Both the position numbers and the translations under genes were made by a program. Positions 9,101 through 20,632 of a DNA stretch of 64,000 nt are shown piece after piece. The notes under the pieces were generated by a model. That model saw only the letters and a list, made by a program, of their open reading frames with translations, did no database searches and had not been told where the DNA came from. The DNA is from Mesoplasma lactucae ATCC 49193. GTDB lineage: Bacteria; Bacillota_I; Bacilli_A; Mycoplasmatales; Mycoplasmataceae. Numbering within the stretch: position 1 is the stretch's first letter; each line of letters starts with the position of its first letter. The stretch is taken from positions 372,001 to 436,000 of the forward strand of contig NZ_CP023668.1 of NCBI RefSeq assembly GCF_002441935.1. Direction: 5' to 3'.

Positions 9101-9153
9101 CGTTCTTTTAATTGAATAAAACTTTCTTTAGTTAAAAGCTTTAGGTTTCGCAT
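6124..9153 (-). CDS. FtsX-type ABC transporter permease
   Basis: A single 1009-codon frame appears when TGA is read as Trp. The first hydrophobic segment is at about residues 15-37 (FLFIFYLLFLILSFGVIVGLA), followed by a large extracellular domain of about 320 residues, then a membrane block (about 370-490), a second large soluble domain and a C-terminal block of three or more helices with KTLGYNRKEV, a typical FtsX/MacB motif preceding the last helices. Such permeases work with an ATPase of the LolD/MacB type to move or extract membrane-linked substrates, but no ATPase gene is next to it. The start follows an AGGAG site. The substrate is unknown. Confidence 0.85.
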
Positions 9154-9182
9154 TCTATAATCTCCTATCTTTCATTTAACGC

Positions 9183-9212
9183 AAAGAACAACGTTTTTGC
9201 GCGTTGTTCTTT
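9183..9212. terminator. Intrinsic terminator
   Basis: An 11-bp stem AAAGAACAACG/CGTTGTTCTTT with an 8-base loop lies between the secreted protein gene and the FtsX-type permease. It would end the secreted protein transcript on the minus strand. Confidence 0.7.
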
Positions 9213-9233
9213 AATAAAGTAGTTTAGTTAATT

Positions 9234-9911
9234 TTATCTCGCATTGATAATGGTATCCATACCATCTAATTCAATTCTTATAAATAAACCATCAGTTCAA
9301 CTTTTAGCTTTAACAAAAAGATCGTCTGCTACTCAAGATATTTTAACAAGAGAGTTGTCTTTTGATCATTGAGTTTCAACGTGGTCACTGAATCGTGCTC
9401 ATTTTGAATCTCAATTTTTGTTAAACCCATTACGGTAGTAATTATTTCCTTCATTTAAAATATCAAACATAGAGTATTGCATACTTTCAGGTCCTCACCC
9501 ACTTGTTTGATGATGAGCAGGTTGACCAGCTTGAGTAGTAATTTTTAGACTCATATCTTTAAAATCATTTAAATAATAATTCTTTTTAGCAGATTCATAA
9601 TTACTTCCTAATCTAGAAAAATCAATAGTGAAAGACGCAGATACTTTACTTTGTTGTGTTCACGAACTTTTCTTAACTGTTTTACCAAAAGTATGAACGT
9701 AATTGGAATCTTGTGATGAAAGTGATCAAGATGGTGCATTTTCATCATTTGTATTTTGTCAGTCACCATTAATAGAGAATTGTTTTTGAGTAATTTCACT
9801 AACTGGAATATTTTTAAAAGCACTTTGTTGTGTTGGGGCCATAGCCATTGTAGAACTAGCTCCAGTAGCGACTAAGCTGAATGAAGCTAAAATTCCTAAC
9901 ATTTTTTTCAT
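9234..9911 (-). CDS. Predicted secreted protein, function unknown
   Basis: A 225-residue protein beginning with a signal peptide (MKKMLGILASFSLVATGASS, then TMAMA). The signal resembles those of neighbouring mollicute lipoproteins, but the usual lipobox cysteine is missing, so it is likely released or anchored by an uncleaved helix rather than lipidated. The mature part is rich in Ser, Asn, Gln and aromatic residues, with many TGA-coded Trp, and has no motif that I recognise. Start chosen at 9911 because of the AAGAAGG site. It is bounded by terminators on both sides and so is probably monocistronic. Confidence 0.75.
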
Positions 9912-10017
9912 TTTATTTCACCTTCTTTCTATATATAGATAAAGGTGTCTTGTTAATTACTTTTATTATACTTCTCAAAAAAATAAATAAAACGGAGTAA
10001 CACTCATTTAGTACAAA

Positions 10018-10043
10018 AAAACTAACTATTAATAGTTAGTTTT
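10018..10043. terminator. Intrinsic terminator
   Basis: A 13-bp palindromic stem AAAACTAACTATT/AATAGTTAGTTTT just after the stop of the four-helix membrane protein, with T-runs on the minus strand. Confidence 0.75.
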
Positions 10044-10055
10044 CAATATTGTTTT

Positions 10056-10715
10056 TTAAGCTTCACTATCAGCTTGTAATAGATAATTTTGTTTTTGTCC
10101 AATTAAGGTTGCTCCAGTTGAAATAATATATCCAACAATAAAACATGAAAACATTCCAATCATGTAGCTATAGTTTAAAGAACCAGTTTTTATTTTGAAT
10201 CCTTTGTTAATGTTTTTATTATCATCATAATCTCAGTATGGGTAATCATCTAAACCAGAATGTGGATAGTCATTTCCATTTCCATTTTCTCAATAACTAA
10301 AAGTATCGTTAAAACGAACAATTGCTTCGGCTGCACTTGCAATCATTAATGCCATTGCAATAAATGTAATTACAATCACAATAATTGTTACTGTTCAGAA
10401 TCGGTTACTTTTATCTAAGAATAAACCAAATAATGGGATTAAAAGTGAAATTCAAACCACAATTAAACTTGGCGCTCCTAATCAGTAAACAGTTTTTGCA
10501 TCAACATAATCAATCATTGATAATTGACTTAATTTTACTTTAAAAGAACCAACTAGAATTTGGGTTGTATCGTTTTTTGAACCTTGACCCAAATCATAAA
10601 TAACTCCTCTAAATCCAATTACTTCAAAAGCAATTGTTGCAAGAATTGCAAAAATTAAAATTCCACCAAATGATCATAAATATTTTAAATTAACTTTTTG
10701 ACGTATTTTATTCAT
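10056..10715 (-). CDS. Four-helix membrane protein, function unknown
   Basis: A 219-residue protein with hydrophobic segments at about residues 11-33, 68-88, 93-120 and 175-200, a short acidic-aromatic loop near residue 140 (DDYPYWDYDD) before the last helix, and a soluble C-terminal tail. I do not recognise a family. The ATG at 10715 follows AAAGGAG. The gene is flanked by terminators and is probably transcribed alone. Confidence 0.7.
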
Positions 10716-10783
10716 TAATATCTCCTTTACTCAACTTTATTATTATGAAGTAATTAGAGTTTAATTTGTTTAAATAAAAGAAA

Positions 10784-10804
10784 AAACGAGATTAAATCTC
10801 GTTT
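10784..10804. terminator. Intrinsic terminator after rmuC
   Basis: A short palindromic stem AAACGAG/CTCGTTT around ATTAAAT, preceded on the plus strand by a run of A that gives a U-tract on the minus strand. It follows the rmuC stop by a few bases. Confidence 0.7.
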
Positions 10805-10806
10805 AA

Positions 10807-11961
10807 TTATTCTTCAAATTGTTTTAATTCATCTTGTGAATAAATCGCATTATATCTTTTTTCGATTTTATCTTGAGTAATATCAAGTTCTTTAATTGAT
10901 TTTGTCATTTTATCGTTTGATGATTTAACATTTTCTCAACGAGTTGAGAAACGATCAAATTCTGTTTTTAAACTTAGAATTTGTTCTTTAATAGTTTGTA
11001 AGTTTTCTGTTAATTTCTTATCTGCGTTTTGTTTATCTAATAAGAATAAGAAAGCAGATAGAGTTGTTGGTGATGTAATTCAAACATGTTTTCTAATTGC
11101 ATAATCAATCACACTAGTTTGGAAATTTGCATAAATAAAACTAAAGATTTCTTCTGAAGGAATAAACATTATCGCATTAGAAATTCCGTTGGTTTTATTA
11201 ATGTATTTAGCAACTTCATCAACCTTTTGTCTAACATCTTTTTCAAAATCTTTTTTATAACGGTCTTGTGAACCCTTGTCATCAGTATCAAGATAATTGT
11301 TATAGTTTGTTAATGGGAACTTAGCATCAACTAAAATATCTTCTTTATCTTTTCCAGTTTTAACAATTGCATCAATTATGTTTCCATCTGGCATTTTGTA
11401 TTGCTTTTCTCATAAGTCATCAGAGAAACCATAAACATCACTAAGAATTTTATCTAAAACATATTCTCCAATAGTTCCTCTTGTTTTATTGTTATTGGTA
11501 AAAATATTATTAATATTGTTAACCTTTAAACCAATTTCATTAACTTTTTCATCTGAAGTTTGTACATTTTTTAAAAGTAAATTCATTCCGTTAATAACAT
11601 CATTAAATCTATTGGTTAATTTTTCATTTTGTTTAATTAGACCATCTTCAGCTTTTTCTTCATAAGTTTTTAAGATATTTAAGTTTTCTTTTAATGAAGT
11701 TAAAGTTTTTGCAGTTTCAATGTCATTTGTATTAGTTGAATCCTTAAATTTTTCTAACTTAGTATCAACCATTTTGATAGCTTCATCAATGTTGTCGTGT
11801 TCTCTTTTGCTTAATTCTGATGCATGTTCGAAATCATTTTTATTAACTAGATTATTATTTGTGTTGTCTTTTCTACTTTTAATAAAGTAAATTAATACTC
11901 CAATTAAAACTAATAAAACAACTAAAATAATTCCTAATAGAATGTATAATCCTGTATTCAT
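10807..11961 (-). CDS. rmuC: RmuC family protein
   Basis: A 384-residue protein. A single N-terminal membrane helix (residues 4-27, LYILLGIILVVLLVLIGVL) is followed by a coiled-coil region (about 40-150) and the RmuC core with GTIGEYVL, DGNIIDAIVK and ILVDAKFPL, which carries the D...DAK pattern of a PD-(D/E)XK nuclease fold. A second coiled coil ends the protein. RmuC proteins limit recombination of inverted repeats in E. coli; the enzymatic role is not settled. The gene stands alone between terminators. Confidence 0.88.
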
Positions 11962-12028
11962 TTCATTTCCCCTTTTTTAAAGTCTTCTTTAATTATAGTC
12001 ATAACTCTCAATATTTTTTGAAAATAAA

Positions 12029-12053
12029 AAACCAAGAAAGTTTTTCTTGGTTT
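12029..12053. terminator. Intrinsic terminator
   Basis: An 11-bp stem AAACCAAGAAA/TTTCTTGGTTT with a 3-base loop after the Rossmann-fold gene; the A-run on the plus side gives a U-tail on the minus strand. Confidence 0.75.
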
Positions 12054-12061
12054 AAAAATTA

Positions 12062-12712
12062 TTATAAAGTTTCAGTTTCCACTAAAGTGATACGATGATT
12101 TTCATATTGATTAAATTCTTTGATTAAATCAATTTCTGCTTGCGCCAATGTTTGATATCCACAAATTGATTGACCTTGAGCATTGTATAATGCTTTGTCT
12201 GAGATTTCTCATTTGTAAGTAGTTTTTGTTCTGTCTAACATTAAGTCAATTGGTGGTGAGACATAAACATATTTCAACCCAGCAACTGTTGGTAAGTATT
12301 CTAAAACTAATTTAGCTCCAAAAACAGCTGGTTTTAACATTTTATACATTGGTGAATCTCAAACAACGTTTGGATCAGTTGCTAATGTTTTACCTTGATT
12401 ATCAATTAAGGTTCCAGAACCTCCGCTTCAAATTAATGGAATGTTGTGTTCTTTTGCAACGCTTGCAATGTTTTTAGCCATTTTTAATAAAGTTTCTGGA
12501 TCTTTTGCTCCAAGTGCTGAAATAATCATATCAACACCATTAACTGCTTTCTTTAATTCGTCAATCTTTTCTGGTGCTCCAACAATGTTTTCTACTGTAG
12601 CATCTTCAAAAGGTTGTCTTGTCATGGTAGCAACACTATAGCCTGCACTAATAGCGTCATTAACTAGCATTCTTCCAAGTTTTCCGTCTGCGCCTAAAAT
12701 TAAAATTTTCAT
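12062..12712 (-). CDS. NAD(P)-binding Rossmann-fold protein (NmrA/SDR-like)
   Basis: A 216-residue protein starting with MKILILGADGKLGRMLV, a dinucleotide-binding GxxGxxG motif, followed by VDMIISALGAKDPE and TLAT-DPNVVWDSP segments that match atypical short-chain dehydrogenases of the NmrA/NAD(P)H-binding group. It lacks the YxxxK pair of classical SDRs, so it could be an oxidoreductase or a redox sensor; the substrate is unknown. The ATG at 12712 is followed closely by terminator-bounded neighbours, so it is likely monocistronic. Confidence 0.8.
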
Positions 12713-12762
12713 TATTTAATTCCTTCTTTCGATACCTATATTTTACTCTTTATAATGGCTAA

Positions 12763-12793
12763 AAAAGCAGAACTTCAAACTAGTTCTGCTTTT
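12763..12793. terminator. Intrinsic terminator
   Basis: A 12-bp stem AAAAGCAGAACT/AGTTCTGCTTTT after the nitroreductase stop, with an A-run on the plus side (U-tail on the minus strand). Confidence 0.8.
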
Positions 12794-12797
12794 AAAA

Positions 12798-13475
12798 TTA
12801 TTTAATTTCTTTAATGTAATCTTCTTTGGTTTTACGTACTTTTTCAGCATAATGACAAGGTCTATGATGACCACAATCAGCTTTTCCTAAAGCTAATCCA
12901 ATAGCCATTGTTTCTTTAGTAGAAATATAATTATGATTAACTAAATATTCATCGACTTTATCACGATTAAACCCTTCATGAGGACAAGTATCAATTTCAA
13001 CTTGTTCTGCTTGAATCATAGCAGCGCTCATAGAAATATAAGCTTGCATAATTGATCAATCAGTAGAATTTGATAAAGTTTTAGCATTGAATTTGTCATC
13101 TCATCAGCCATTCATATTAGCAATATCAATTTTAAGCTTTGAAAATGAATCTTCTACATGCATGTAATTTTCTGCTTTATAAACAGTTTCACTTAAAATA
13201 TATTCACCTTTATCAACAATAAACATTAAATAAACTGATGATTTTAAAAAGGCATCTTGATAAAAGAATAATGGCAACATTTCTTGTTTAATTTCTTTAT
13301 TAGATAGAACTAAAATTCTTTGATTTAAAACGCCATAACTTGTTGGTGAATATCTTGCAGCTTCTAAAATTAAGTCTAATTTTTCAGGTTCGATTTTAAA
13401 ATCAGGGTTAAATTTACGAACACTTCTTCTGTCTTTTAGTAAGGTTGCAACAAAACGATTATCTGTATTTTTCAT
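12798..13475 (-). CDS. Nitroreductase family flavoprotein
   Basis: A 225-residue protein of the NADH/NADPH-FMN nitroreductase family. The FMN phosphate-binding motif RRSVRKFNPDFKI and the AARYSPTSYGVLNQR segment occupy the usual N-terminal positions, and the C-terminal MAIGLALGKAD matches the last family block. Unusual is a Cys/His-rich end (CGHHRPCHYAEKVRK). The start ATG at 13475 has an AAAGG site 8 bases upstream; an upstream in-frame TTG at 13484 overlaps that site and is less likely. It lies 14 bases after polC and could share its transcript. Confidence 0.88.
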
Positions 13476-13489
13476 TTTTATCAACCTTT

Positions 13490-16400
13490 CTAAAAGTCGA
13501 AACTAATTTGTTCATCATTTGATAATGAGTCAACAATATTTAAATCTTCAAAGATTTTCATTTGCGTATTTGTTACTTGAGTTCTTGCTTTTAAATCATT
13601 TACAGAAGTAAAATTCTTTTTATCTCTTGCAACAATAATTGATTTTGCAGCAGCTTCTCCTAATGAATCAATGATATTAAATGGAGGTACAATGTATTTT
13701 TCTCCAGTTTGTGGATCAACTTCAACCCCGAATCTCATCGCTTTTGAAGTATTAAAATCAATATTCTTGATTTTAATACCACGTGCAAACATTTCTAATT
13801 CAACTTCATAAACAGTTTTTAAATCTAATTCTTTTTTAGTGACATCAATATTGTGATTTTGTTTATAAATAATTTCTCTTAAAGCTTGTAAAACAGCATC
13901 ATAACCGCCAAGAGTAGTTTTTAAATCAAAAGCATCAGCTCTTGTTGAGAAGTAAGTTGCATAATATTCTTCTGGATAATAAATCTTGTATCAAGCAACA
14001 CGATAAGCCATTAAAACATAAGCTGTAGCGTGTGCTTTTGGGAACATATATTTGATTTTTAAACATGAATCAACATATCATTGAGGAACATTATGTTCAC
14101 TCATTAATTGAATTCATTCAGGTTTTAACCCTTTTCCCTTACGAACAGATTCCATGATTGTAAAGGCTTCATGAGGAGGTAATCCTTTATTTAATAAATA
14201 AACCATAATGTCATCACGACAACCAATAACAGTTGAAATGTTGGCTTGACCTTCTTTAATTAAATCTCTAGCATTTCCTAATCAAACATCAGTTCCATGT
14301 GAAAGTCCAGAAATTTGGACTAAGTCTGCAAAAGAATGTGGTTTAGTTTCACGTAACATCCCGCGCACAAATTCAGTCCCAAATTCAGGAATTCCAATTG
14401 CTCCAGTAGTTTCACCATTAATTTGTTCTGCTGTAATATTTAAAGCATCTAATCCATAAAATAATGAATAAACTTTTGGATCGCTTGTTGAAATACTAAT
14501 TGGATCAATTCCAGTTAAATCTCTTAACATTTTTAAAGCAGTTGGATCAACATGTCCTAAAATATCCATTTTTAATAAGTTATCGTGAATTGAGTGGAAA
14601 TCGAAGTGAGTTGTTAATCAAGCAGCACTTTGATCATCTGCTGGATAGTTAACTGGTGTGAAATCTTCAATTTCATATTCTTCTGGAAGAATGATAATTC
14701 CTCCAGGGTGTTGTCCTGTTGTTCTTTTAACACCTTCAGCTAAAGCTGCTAAGCGTTCTTTTTCAACTTTTCTTGGTTGATGATATTCATCTCTTGTTTT
14801 TTCAAAGTAACCAGCAACATAACCAAACGCTGTTTTTTCAGCAACTGTTGAAATTGTTCCAGCTCTAAAAACGTTATGTTCTCCAAACATTTCTTTTGTA
14901 AAGTTATGTGCGTTTGGTTGATATTCTCCAGAGAAATTTAAGTCAATATCAGGAACTTTATCTCCATCAAATCCTAAGAAAGTTTCAAACGGAATATCGT
15001 GCCCATCTCCAATTAAAGGTGTTCCACATTTTGGACAATCTTTTTTTGGTAAGTCATATCCACAACCAATTTCTGATGGTGTATCAAAATCTGAATATTT
15101 ACAATTTGGACATCTATAGTGAGCTTTTAAAGGATTAACTTCAGTAATATTTGAAGTTGTAGCAACAAATGATGAACCAACAGAACCACGAGAACCAACT
15201 AAATATCCATCTCTATGGCTTCGTTGAACTAATTTATGTGAGATTCAATAAATAACCGCAAATCCATGTTTAGTAATTGAACCAAGTTCTCTTTCTAAAC
15301 GTTTTTCAACGATTTCTGGAAGAACTTCTCCATACATTTCATGAGCATTTTTATAACATTCCGCTCTTAACATTTCATCAGCATTATCAATGTTTGGTGG
15401 ATATGAACCATCTTTAACAGGTTCAATTCCTAAATCAATCATGTCAGCAATTTTATTTGAGTTTTCAACAACAATTTCGTTAACTAAATCAGGATTATCT
15501 AATCATCTAAATTCTTCAATCATTTCATCAGTTGTTCTCATGTATTGATCTGGATAATCTTTAACTTTACCTTTGTAATCAAATAATGGGTGGTTTTTTC
15601 CACCTAATCCTTTGGCATTAATATAAACTTCACGAATGATTTTTAATTCAGGATCAACATAGTGAGCATCACTAGTGGCTACGACCATTTTTCCTTCTTC
15701 TTTAGCAACTTTTAAGATTAAAAGAATAACATCTTTTAATTCTTGCTCTGTTAAAGAATCATTTTGTAATAAGTGCTTATAAACAGCAAGCGGTTGAATT
15801 TCTATGTAGTCATAAAAACGAATATGTTCTCTTAATTTTTCAACAGTATCAGTTCTTGCAGATTCAAAAACTTCTCCGTTAACACAACCAGAACCTAATA
15901 AAATATCATGATTTTTATCTCTCATTTCCGCTAAAGTAGATTTTAAGATTCTTGGTGAACCATAAAATTCTTCAGTATGAGATTTAGAAATTAATTTATA
16001 AAGTTCTTTTAATCCAGCTTGATTTTTAGCAAGAACTGAAACATGAGCCCCACGAGTTCTTACAAAGTTAGCATCATCTTTGTGGTCTTTTGGACGAATT
16101 AAGTTTCAATCACTATCTTTAATAACTGGATATTCTTTTTTAATATCAGTTCACATACGTTCAAAAATATCTGTTAAAACATCAGCATCATAATCTCCAC
16201 GGTGAGCTACTTTATCGTCATATAAAATCCCAAGTTTTTTAGCAACAGTTCCTAAACGGTGGTTTTTTAAACTAGGTCAATAAGCTCTGGCAATTGATAA
16301 AGTATCAATTACAGTATTTTCTAGTGGTGGATATCCCAATTTTTTGGCATAACTTTGTAAAAAGTCGAAGTCGAAGTTGGCGTTGTGGGCTACTAAAATA

Positions 16401-17971
16401 GCTCCATCAATAATTTCATAAATTTGTTTAAAAGCTTCTTTAATAGTTGGTTTATCAGCCAACATATCATCAGTAATATGAGTCAATTCTTTTGTAAATT
16501 GTTTTAAAGGGTGTTCTGGTTTAATCAGAATATCGATTTTTTCACGATGTCCAGATTGATAATCATAAGTCACCGCTCCAAATTCAATAATTTCATCAAA
16601 TTCTGGAGATAAACCAGTTGTTTCTAAGTCGAAAACAACTCATTTTGCTTTGTTCATATCAATCCCTTTTGGATTTCAAACATATCAAATATCTTCATCA
16701 ATTAAGTTAAGTTCTGAACCATAAATTAATTTAAATTGGTTATCTTGGTCACGTTTTTTATTGATTTGACGTAATGTTCCATAGACTTCTGGGAAGTCTT
16801 GAACATTCAAGTGATCAGTAATTGCTAAAGCATTTCAACCTCAGTTGACTGCAGTTTTTAAATAATCAGATCCTGTTGAAACTCCATCCATAACAGACAT
16901 TTTAGTGTGGGTATGTAATTCAACACGTTTCTTTTCAGCATGATCTTTACGTTTGAATTCTTCTTTTTCAATCTTTTTAAAACTATCAGCTACAAAGATT
17001 TGTTCACGATCATAGTTTGAATAGTTTGTACGACCTTTAAAAGCAACTCAATCACCAATGTTTGCTTTTTCTTTTTTTAAAGCTTCTGCAGCTTCATGGT
17101 CTTTTAATTCATCATCAGTTAAATCATCAAAAATAGTAGTAGCATCACCTTTTGCAAAGTGAGTTACTTTAATTGAATCTGTTCCATCAGTAACTTTTAA
17201 AGAATAAATCTTACGACCTGATTTTGAAATACGAGATTCTTTATCTAAAATTCTGGCATGAATAACGATGTTTTGTGCGTCGTCATCAACATCTTTTAAC
17301 TTGTCATAAGTTGGAGTATCTAAAGAAACATTCCCATATCCTCCGCGATATCCTCCAACAAATTTTGGTTTTGCTTGAACTGTATTACGGTTGAATTCAT
17401 CATTTTCTTTTGCTTTTGAAGCGATTTCAGCATATTTAGATTTAGTTTCTTCTAAAACACTTGAAGGATCATAATTTTCATCTTTAACTAAATCAAAGTT
17501 AAGGTTTTCTAAACCGTATTGTTCAAATTTAGATTCATAATAGGGTAAATCTTCTTTAACAGAGTTTTTAAATGCTTCAGTATCATATTCAATTTCAACT
17601 TTACGAGCATCTTTGTCAAAATTAATTTTGTCATTTTCTAATAACTTAATTGGAGATAAATTTAGTTGAGATTTATGTTCTTTAATATAACCAAAGATTT
17701 CATTAAAGTATTTAGAATCAATATCTAAATCTTTTGGTGTATCGATGATCAATTTCATTTTCATCACACCATTGTTTTTGAAAGCAACATCAATTTTTTT
17801 AATTAAAGAAATTGGTCATAATGCTGCAGACTTAAAATGAACTTTAGCTTTATTTTTACGACGATCAATATCAACGTTAGCAAGTTCACAGTCTTCTAAT
17901 AATTCGATTTCTTCAGGAGTTAAATTAACGTCAACTCCGTTTAAAATCTTTTCAATTTTTTTATTTCTCAT
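13490..17971 (-). CDS. polC: DNA polymerase III alpha subunit, PolC type
   Basis: The main replicative polymerase of low-GC Gram-positive bacteria and mollicutes. The 1493-residue frame has the N-terminal domain and OB fold (about 200-330), a PHP domain beginning [15 protein letters not shown], a DnaQ-like 3'-5' exonuclease inserted in the PHP ([10 protein letters not shown] at about residue 445, then [10 protein letters not shown]), zinc-binding CPKCG-like cysteines ([15 protein letters not shown] region near residue 980), and the polymerase catalytic region with [12 protein letters not shown]. More than 20 TGA codons are read as Trp, so it is broken up under the standard code. It follows the rseP-like gene by 27 bases, and TAG at 13490-13492 is the stop. 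Confidence 0.97.
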
Positions 17972-17998
17972 TTATACTCCCCCATTTTTATAACTTGT

Positions 17999-19444
17999 TT
18001 AACCGACAACTAAATCTTTGATTGTAATCACAATGAATAGAGCAGCAAAGGCTAATCCTCCAATTGTGTACATTCAAATTTTTGCTTTTTGTGGGATTTC
18101 TTTTTTAATACATGCTTCAACGGCATTTTCAAAGAATTTATATCCATCTAAAGGTGGTATTGGAATTAAGTTTAAAACGAATAAGTTCGCACTTAAACCA
18201 GCCACATATAAGAAGAACGTTGGTGCAGAAGTTAACATTTGTGCTGTTTGATTTGCAACCCCAACAGGTCCTGCTAATTGTGTAATATGTCCAGTAAATA
18301 ACAATCCAAACGCTTTTAAAATAGCGATAGATTGATTCCCAAATTCTTTTCAAGAATATCCATAAGCAACGGTTGTATTTTTAAAATATCTGGTTGGTGC
18401 TTTAACTCCAACAGATGAATGTTTCCCATTTAAAACAAAGTTTTCTGTTTTTTTAATATTGTTTGAATCAACATACGGTGTAGAGAATTGTGTATGAAGA
18501 TTATTACTATCATTTTCAGTGATAAATTTTCCATCATAAAGACCGTTATTTAACATTCCATAACTAAAACGAATTGCAGAATAATAATCTTCTCCGACAA
18601 TTTCTTTGTCGGCTTCGGTAATTTTTAGTTTATCACTTTTAAAGTTATCAATGAAATTATAAACCAACTTTGTATAATCAACTGCGACTTCTGGGTTTTC
18701 ATTTTGATAAATAAATGAATTATTATTTGAAAGTTCTTTAACTAAACCATTTTCATCTTTACCAAAGATTCTTTTAAGCTCTGGTAAATTAGAGAACTTG
18801 ACTATATAACCATTGTCTTTAGCATTTGTATAAAACTCGGGGGTTACATGATTATAGTCAGGGAGGAACTTGGTCATATCAACATCTTTTTTAGCTAAGA
18901 CGACTTCTCAACCGGTAATAGTTGCGTGTTGGTCATTCTGTTCAAAGCTTTCTTTATTTTTACCTTTGATATCATCTTTAATTAAGTTATAGGCAATTTG
19001 ACCTTGATCATAACGATTTCCATAGAAGGACATATCATCAGTTTTTTGTAATGTAGCCATAAAAATAATTGAAATCATGACTATAGCTATAACCATGTTC
19101 ATAACTGGCCCAGCTAGAATAAATAAAGCTTTTTTTCATCTTGCAATGTAGTCCATCTTACGAGAATCTGGAACTTTTTCAGCATCATCTTCTCTACCTT
19201 TTGGTGGATCAGAACGGTCTGAAGCAATTGAAACATAACCACCAAGTGGAAAGGCTCTTAAAACAATTCAAGTTTCTTCACCTTTTCAAGTTTTTAAAGC
19301 AGGTCCAAAACCAATTGAAAACTCATAGACATAAGCGCCACAAAGTTTGGCTACGATAAAGTGGCCAAACTCGTGGAGGGTTATTAAAAGAAGGATTGCA
19401 ATAATACCTACAAAGAAAGCTAAAACGATCATTCCTGCGCTCAT
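17999..19444 (-). CDS. rseP: RseP-like site-2 intramembrane zinc protease (M50)
   Basis: A 481-residue membrane metalloprotease. The zinc motif HEFGH sits in the first helix (residues about 24-28), and the second conserved membrane motif, [11 protein letters not shown], carries the Asp ligand near residue 430. Between them is a soluble domain of about 250 residues instead of clear PDZ repeats. S2P proteases cleave membrane-bound regulators or signal peptide remnants; no anti-sigma partner is visible here. Gene order cdsA-rseP-polC is the common Firmicutes order (there with proS between in many species). Start 19444 follows AAGGGG; the ATG 12 bases later is a weaker alternative. Confidence 0.9.
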
Positions 19445-19476
19445 ATATTATTTTCAACCCCTTGTTTTGTTTTTTA

Positions 19477-20535
19477 TTATAAAGTAGATAAAGCGATAAA
19501 GTAGAAGATGAAGAAGACAAATAAGAACGAATCTAATCTATCTAAAATTCCTCCATGTCCTGGAATTAATTTTGAGAAATCTTTTACGTTAAAGGCTCTC
19601 TTGTATCATGAGAAGAATAAATCTCCAACTTGTCCAGCAAGCGAAATCAATAAAGTTAATAATGCTAATACAACTCCCGGAATTGCGTGTCCACGTGCCA
19701 TTACATCTCTCATTGGTTTAACGAATGGTGAATAATCTGGTAATAAATATGCAAATAATACTGAATAAATAACTCCAACAGCGATGGCAACCCCACTTCC
19801 AATTGCACTACCTTCAACAGTTTTTTTAGGACTAATTGATGGAGCTAATGGAGTTTTACCAACTTTTCTTCCACCTAAATAAGCAAAAGTGTCAGTTAAA
19901 ATAATTGTTCCTCAAATTCAAATAATTGAGTTAAATCCGAATCATGGAGAAACAGTTGGATCTCCAACTCTAAATAGAGTTAATGAAATCATGTTGAATC
20001 CTTTAAATCCAATAATCATTACAAACATGTAAACAATTAACATTAAACTTTGCTTTCATGAATCTTTAAATGATTTTTTATTTAAATAAGGAATCCCTCA
20101 AAAAATTACAATACCAAGTAAAACTACTAAGAAAACGATATATCAACGATATCAATCTAATAAGTTAATATCATTTGTAAATGCTCAAGTGTTTTGTTTT
20201 TCAAATGGTAGGATAAATAGCACCATAGCCATAATTATTCCTACAACAAAGTATTCTCACTGATTTTTTTGAAATCCTTGGGCTTTAATTAATTCATAGG
20301 CACAAGCACCTACTAAGATAATAGTTATTGCAAAGTTGAAATAACCAGCAATGGCCGCATGTTTAATTTTTGGTTCGTAATCAGTTGCTCTACTTCCTTC
20401 AGTATAAACAATTGATAAACCAACATAAATCCCTAAAAAGATTAAAAGAAAAACAGAAGAAACGATTCTTTTAACAAGATCACTAGATTCATATTTCTGT
20501 TTGAAAGAAACATGTTCTTGGGTTTGTTTTTTCAT
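19477..20535 (-). CDS. cdsA: Phosphatidate cytidylyltransferase
   Basis: CdsA makes CDP-diacylglycerol from phosphatidate and CTP, the entry to phosphatidylglycerol and cardiolipin. The 352-residue product has about eight membrane helices and the C-terminal family signature: [12 protein letters not shown], then a D-containing [15 protein letters not shown] and [19 protein letters not shown]. The N-terminus (about 100 residues) is longer than in B. subtilis CdsA. The ATG at 20535 follows AGGAG. It is 32 bases upstream of the rseP-like gene and probably in one operon with it and polC. Confidence 0.95.
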
Positions 20536-20592
20536 TCGTTATCTCCTTTTGATTTTTATATTCTAATCTTAACATTTTTCACTATGAAAAAT

Positions 20593-20624
20593 AAAAACCC
20601 ATTGATAAATCTCAACGGGTTTTT
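20593..20624. terminator. Intrinsic terminator after the aminopeptidase gene
   Basis: Stem AAAAACCC-a-TTGA/TCAA-c-GGGTTTTT with a T-run in both directions. It separates the aminopeptidase gene from the cdsA-rseP-polC group. Confidence 0.8.
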
Positions 20625-20632
20625 GAATTATT

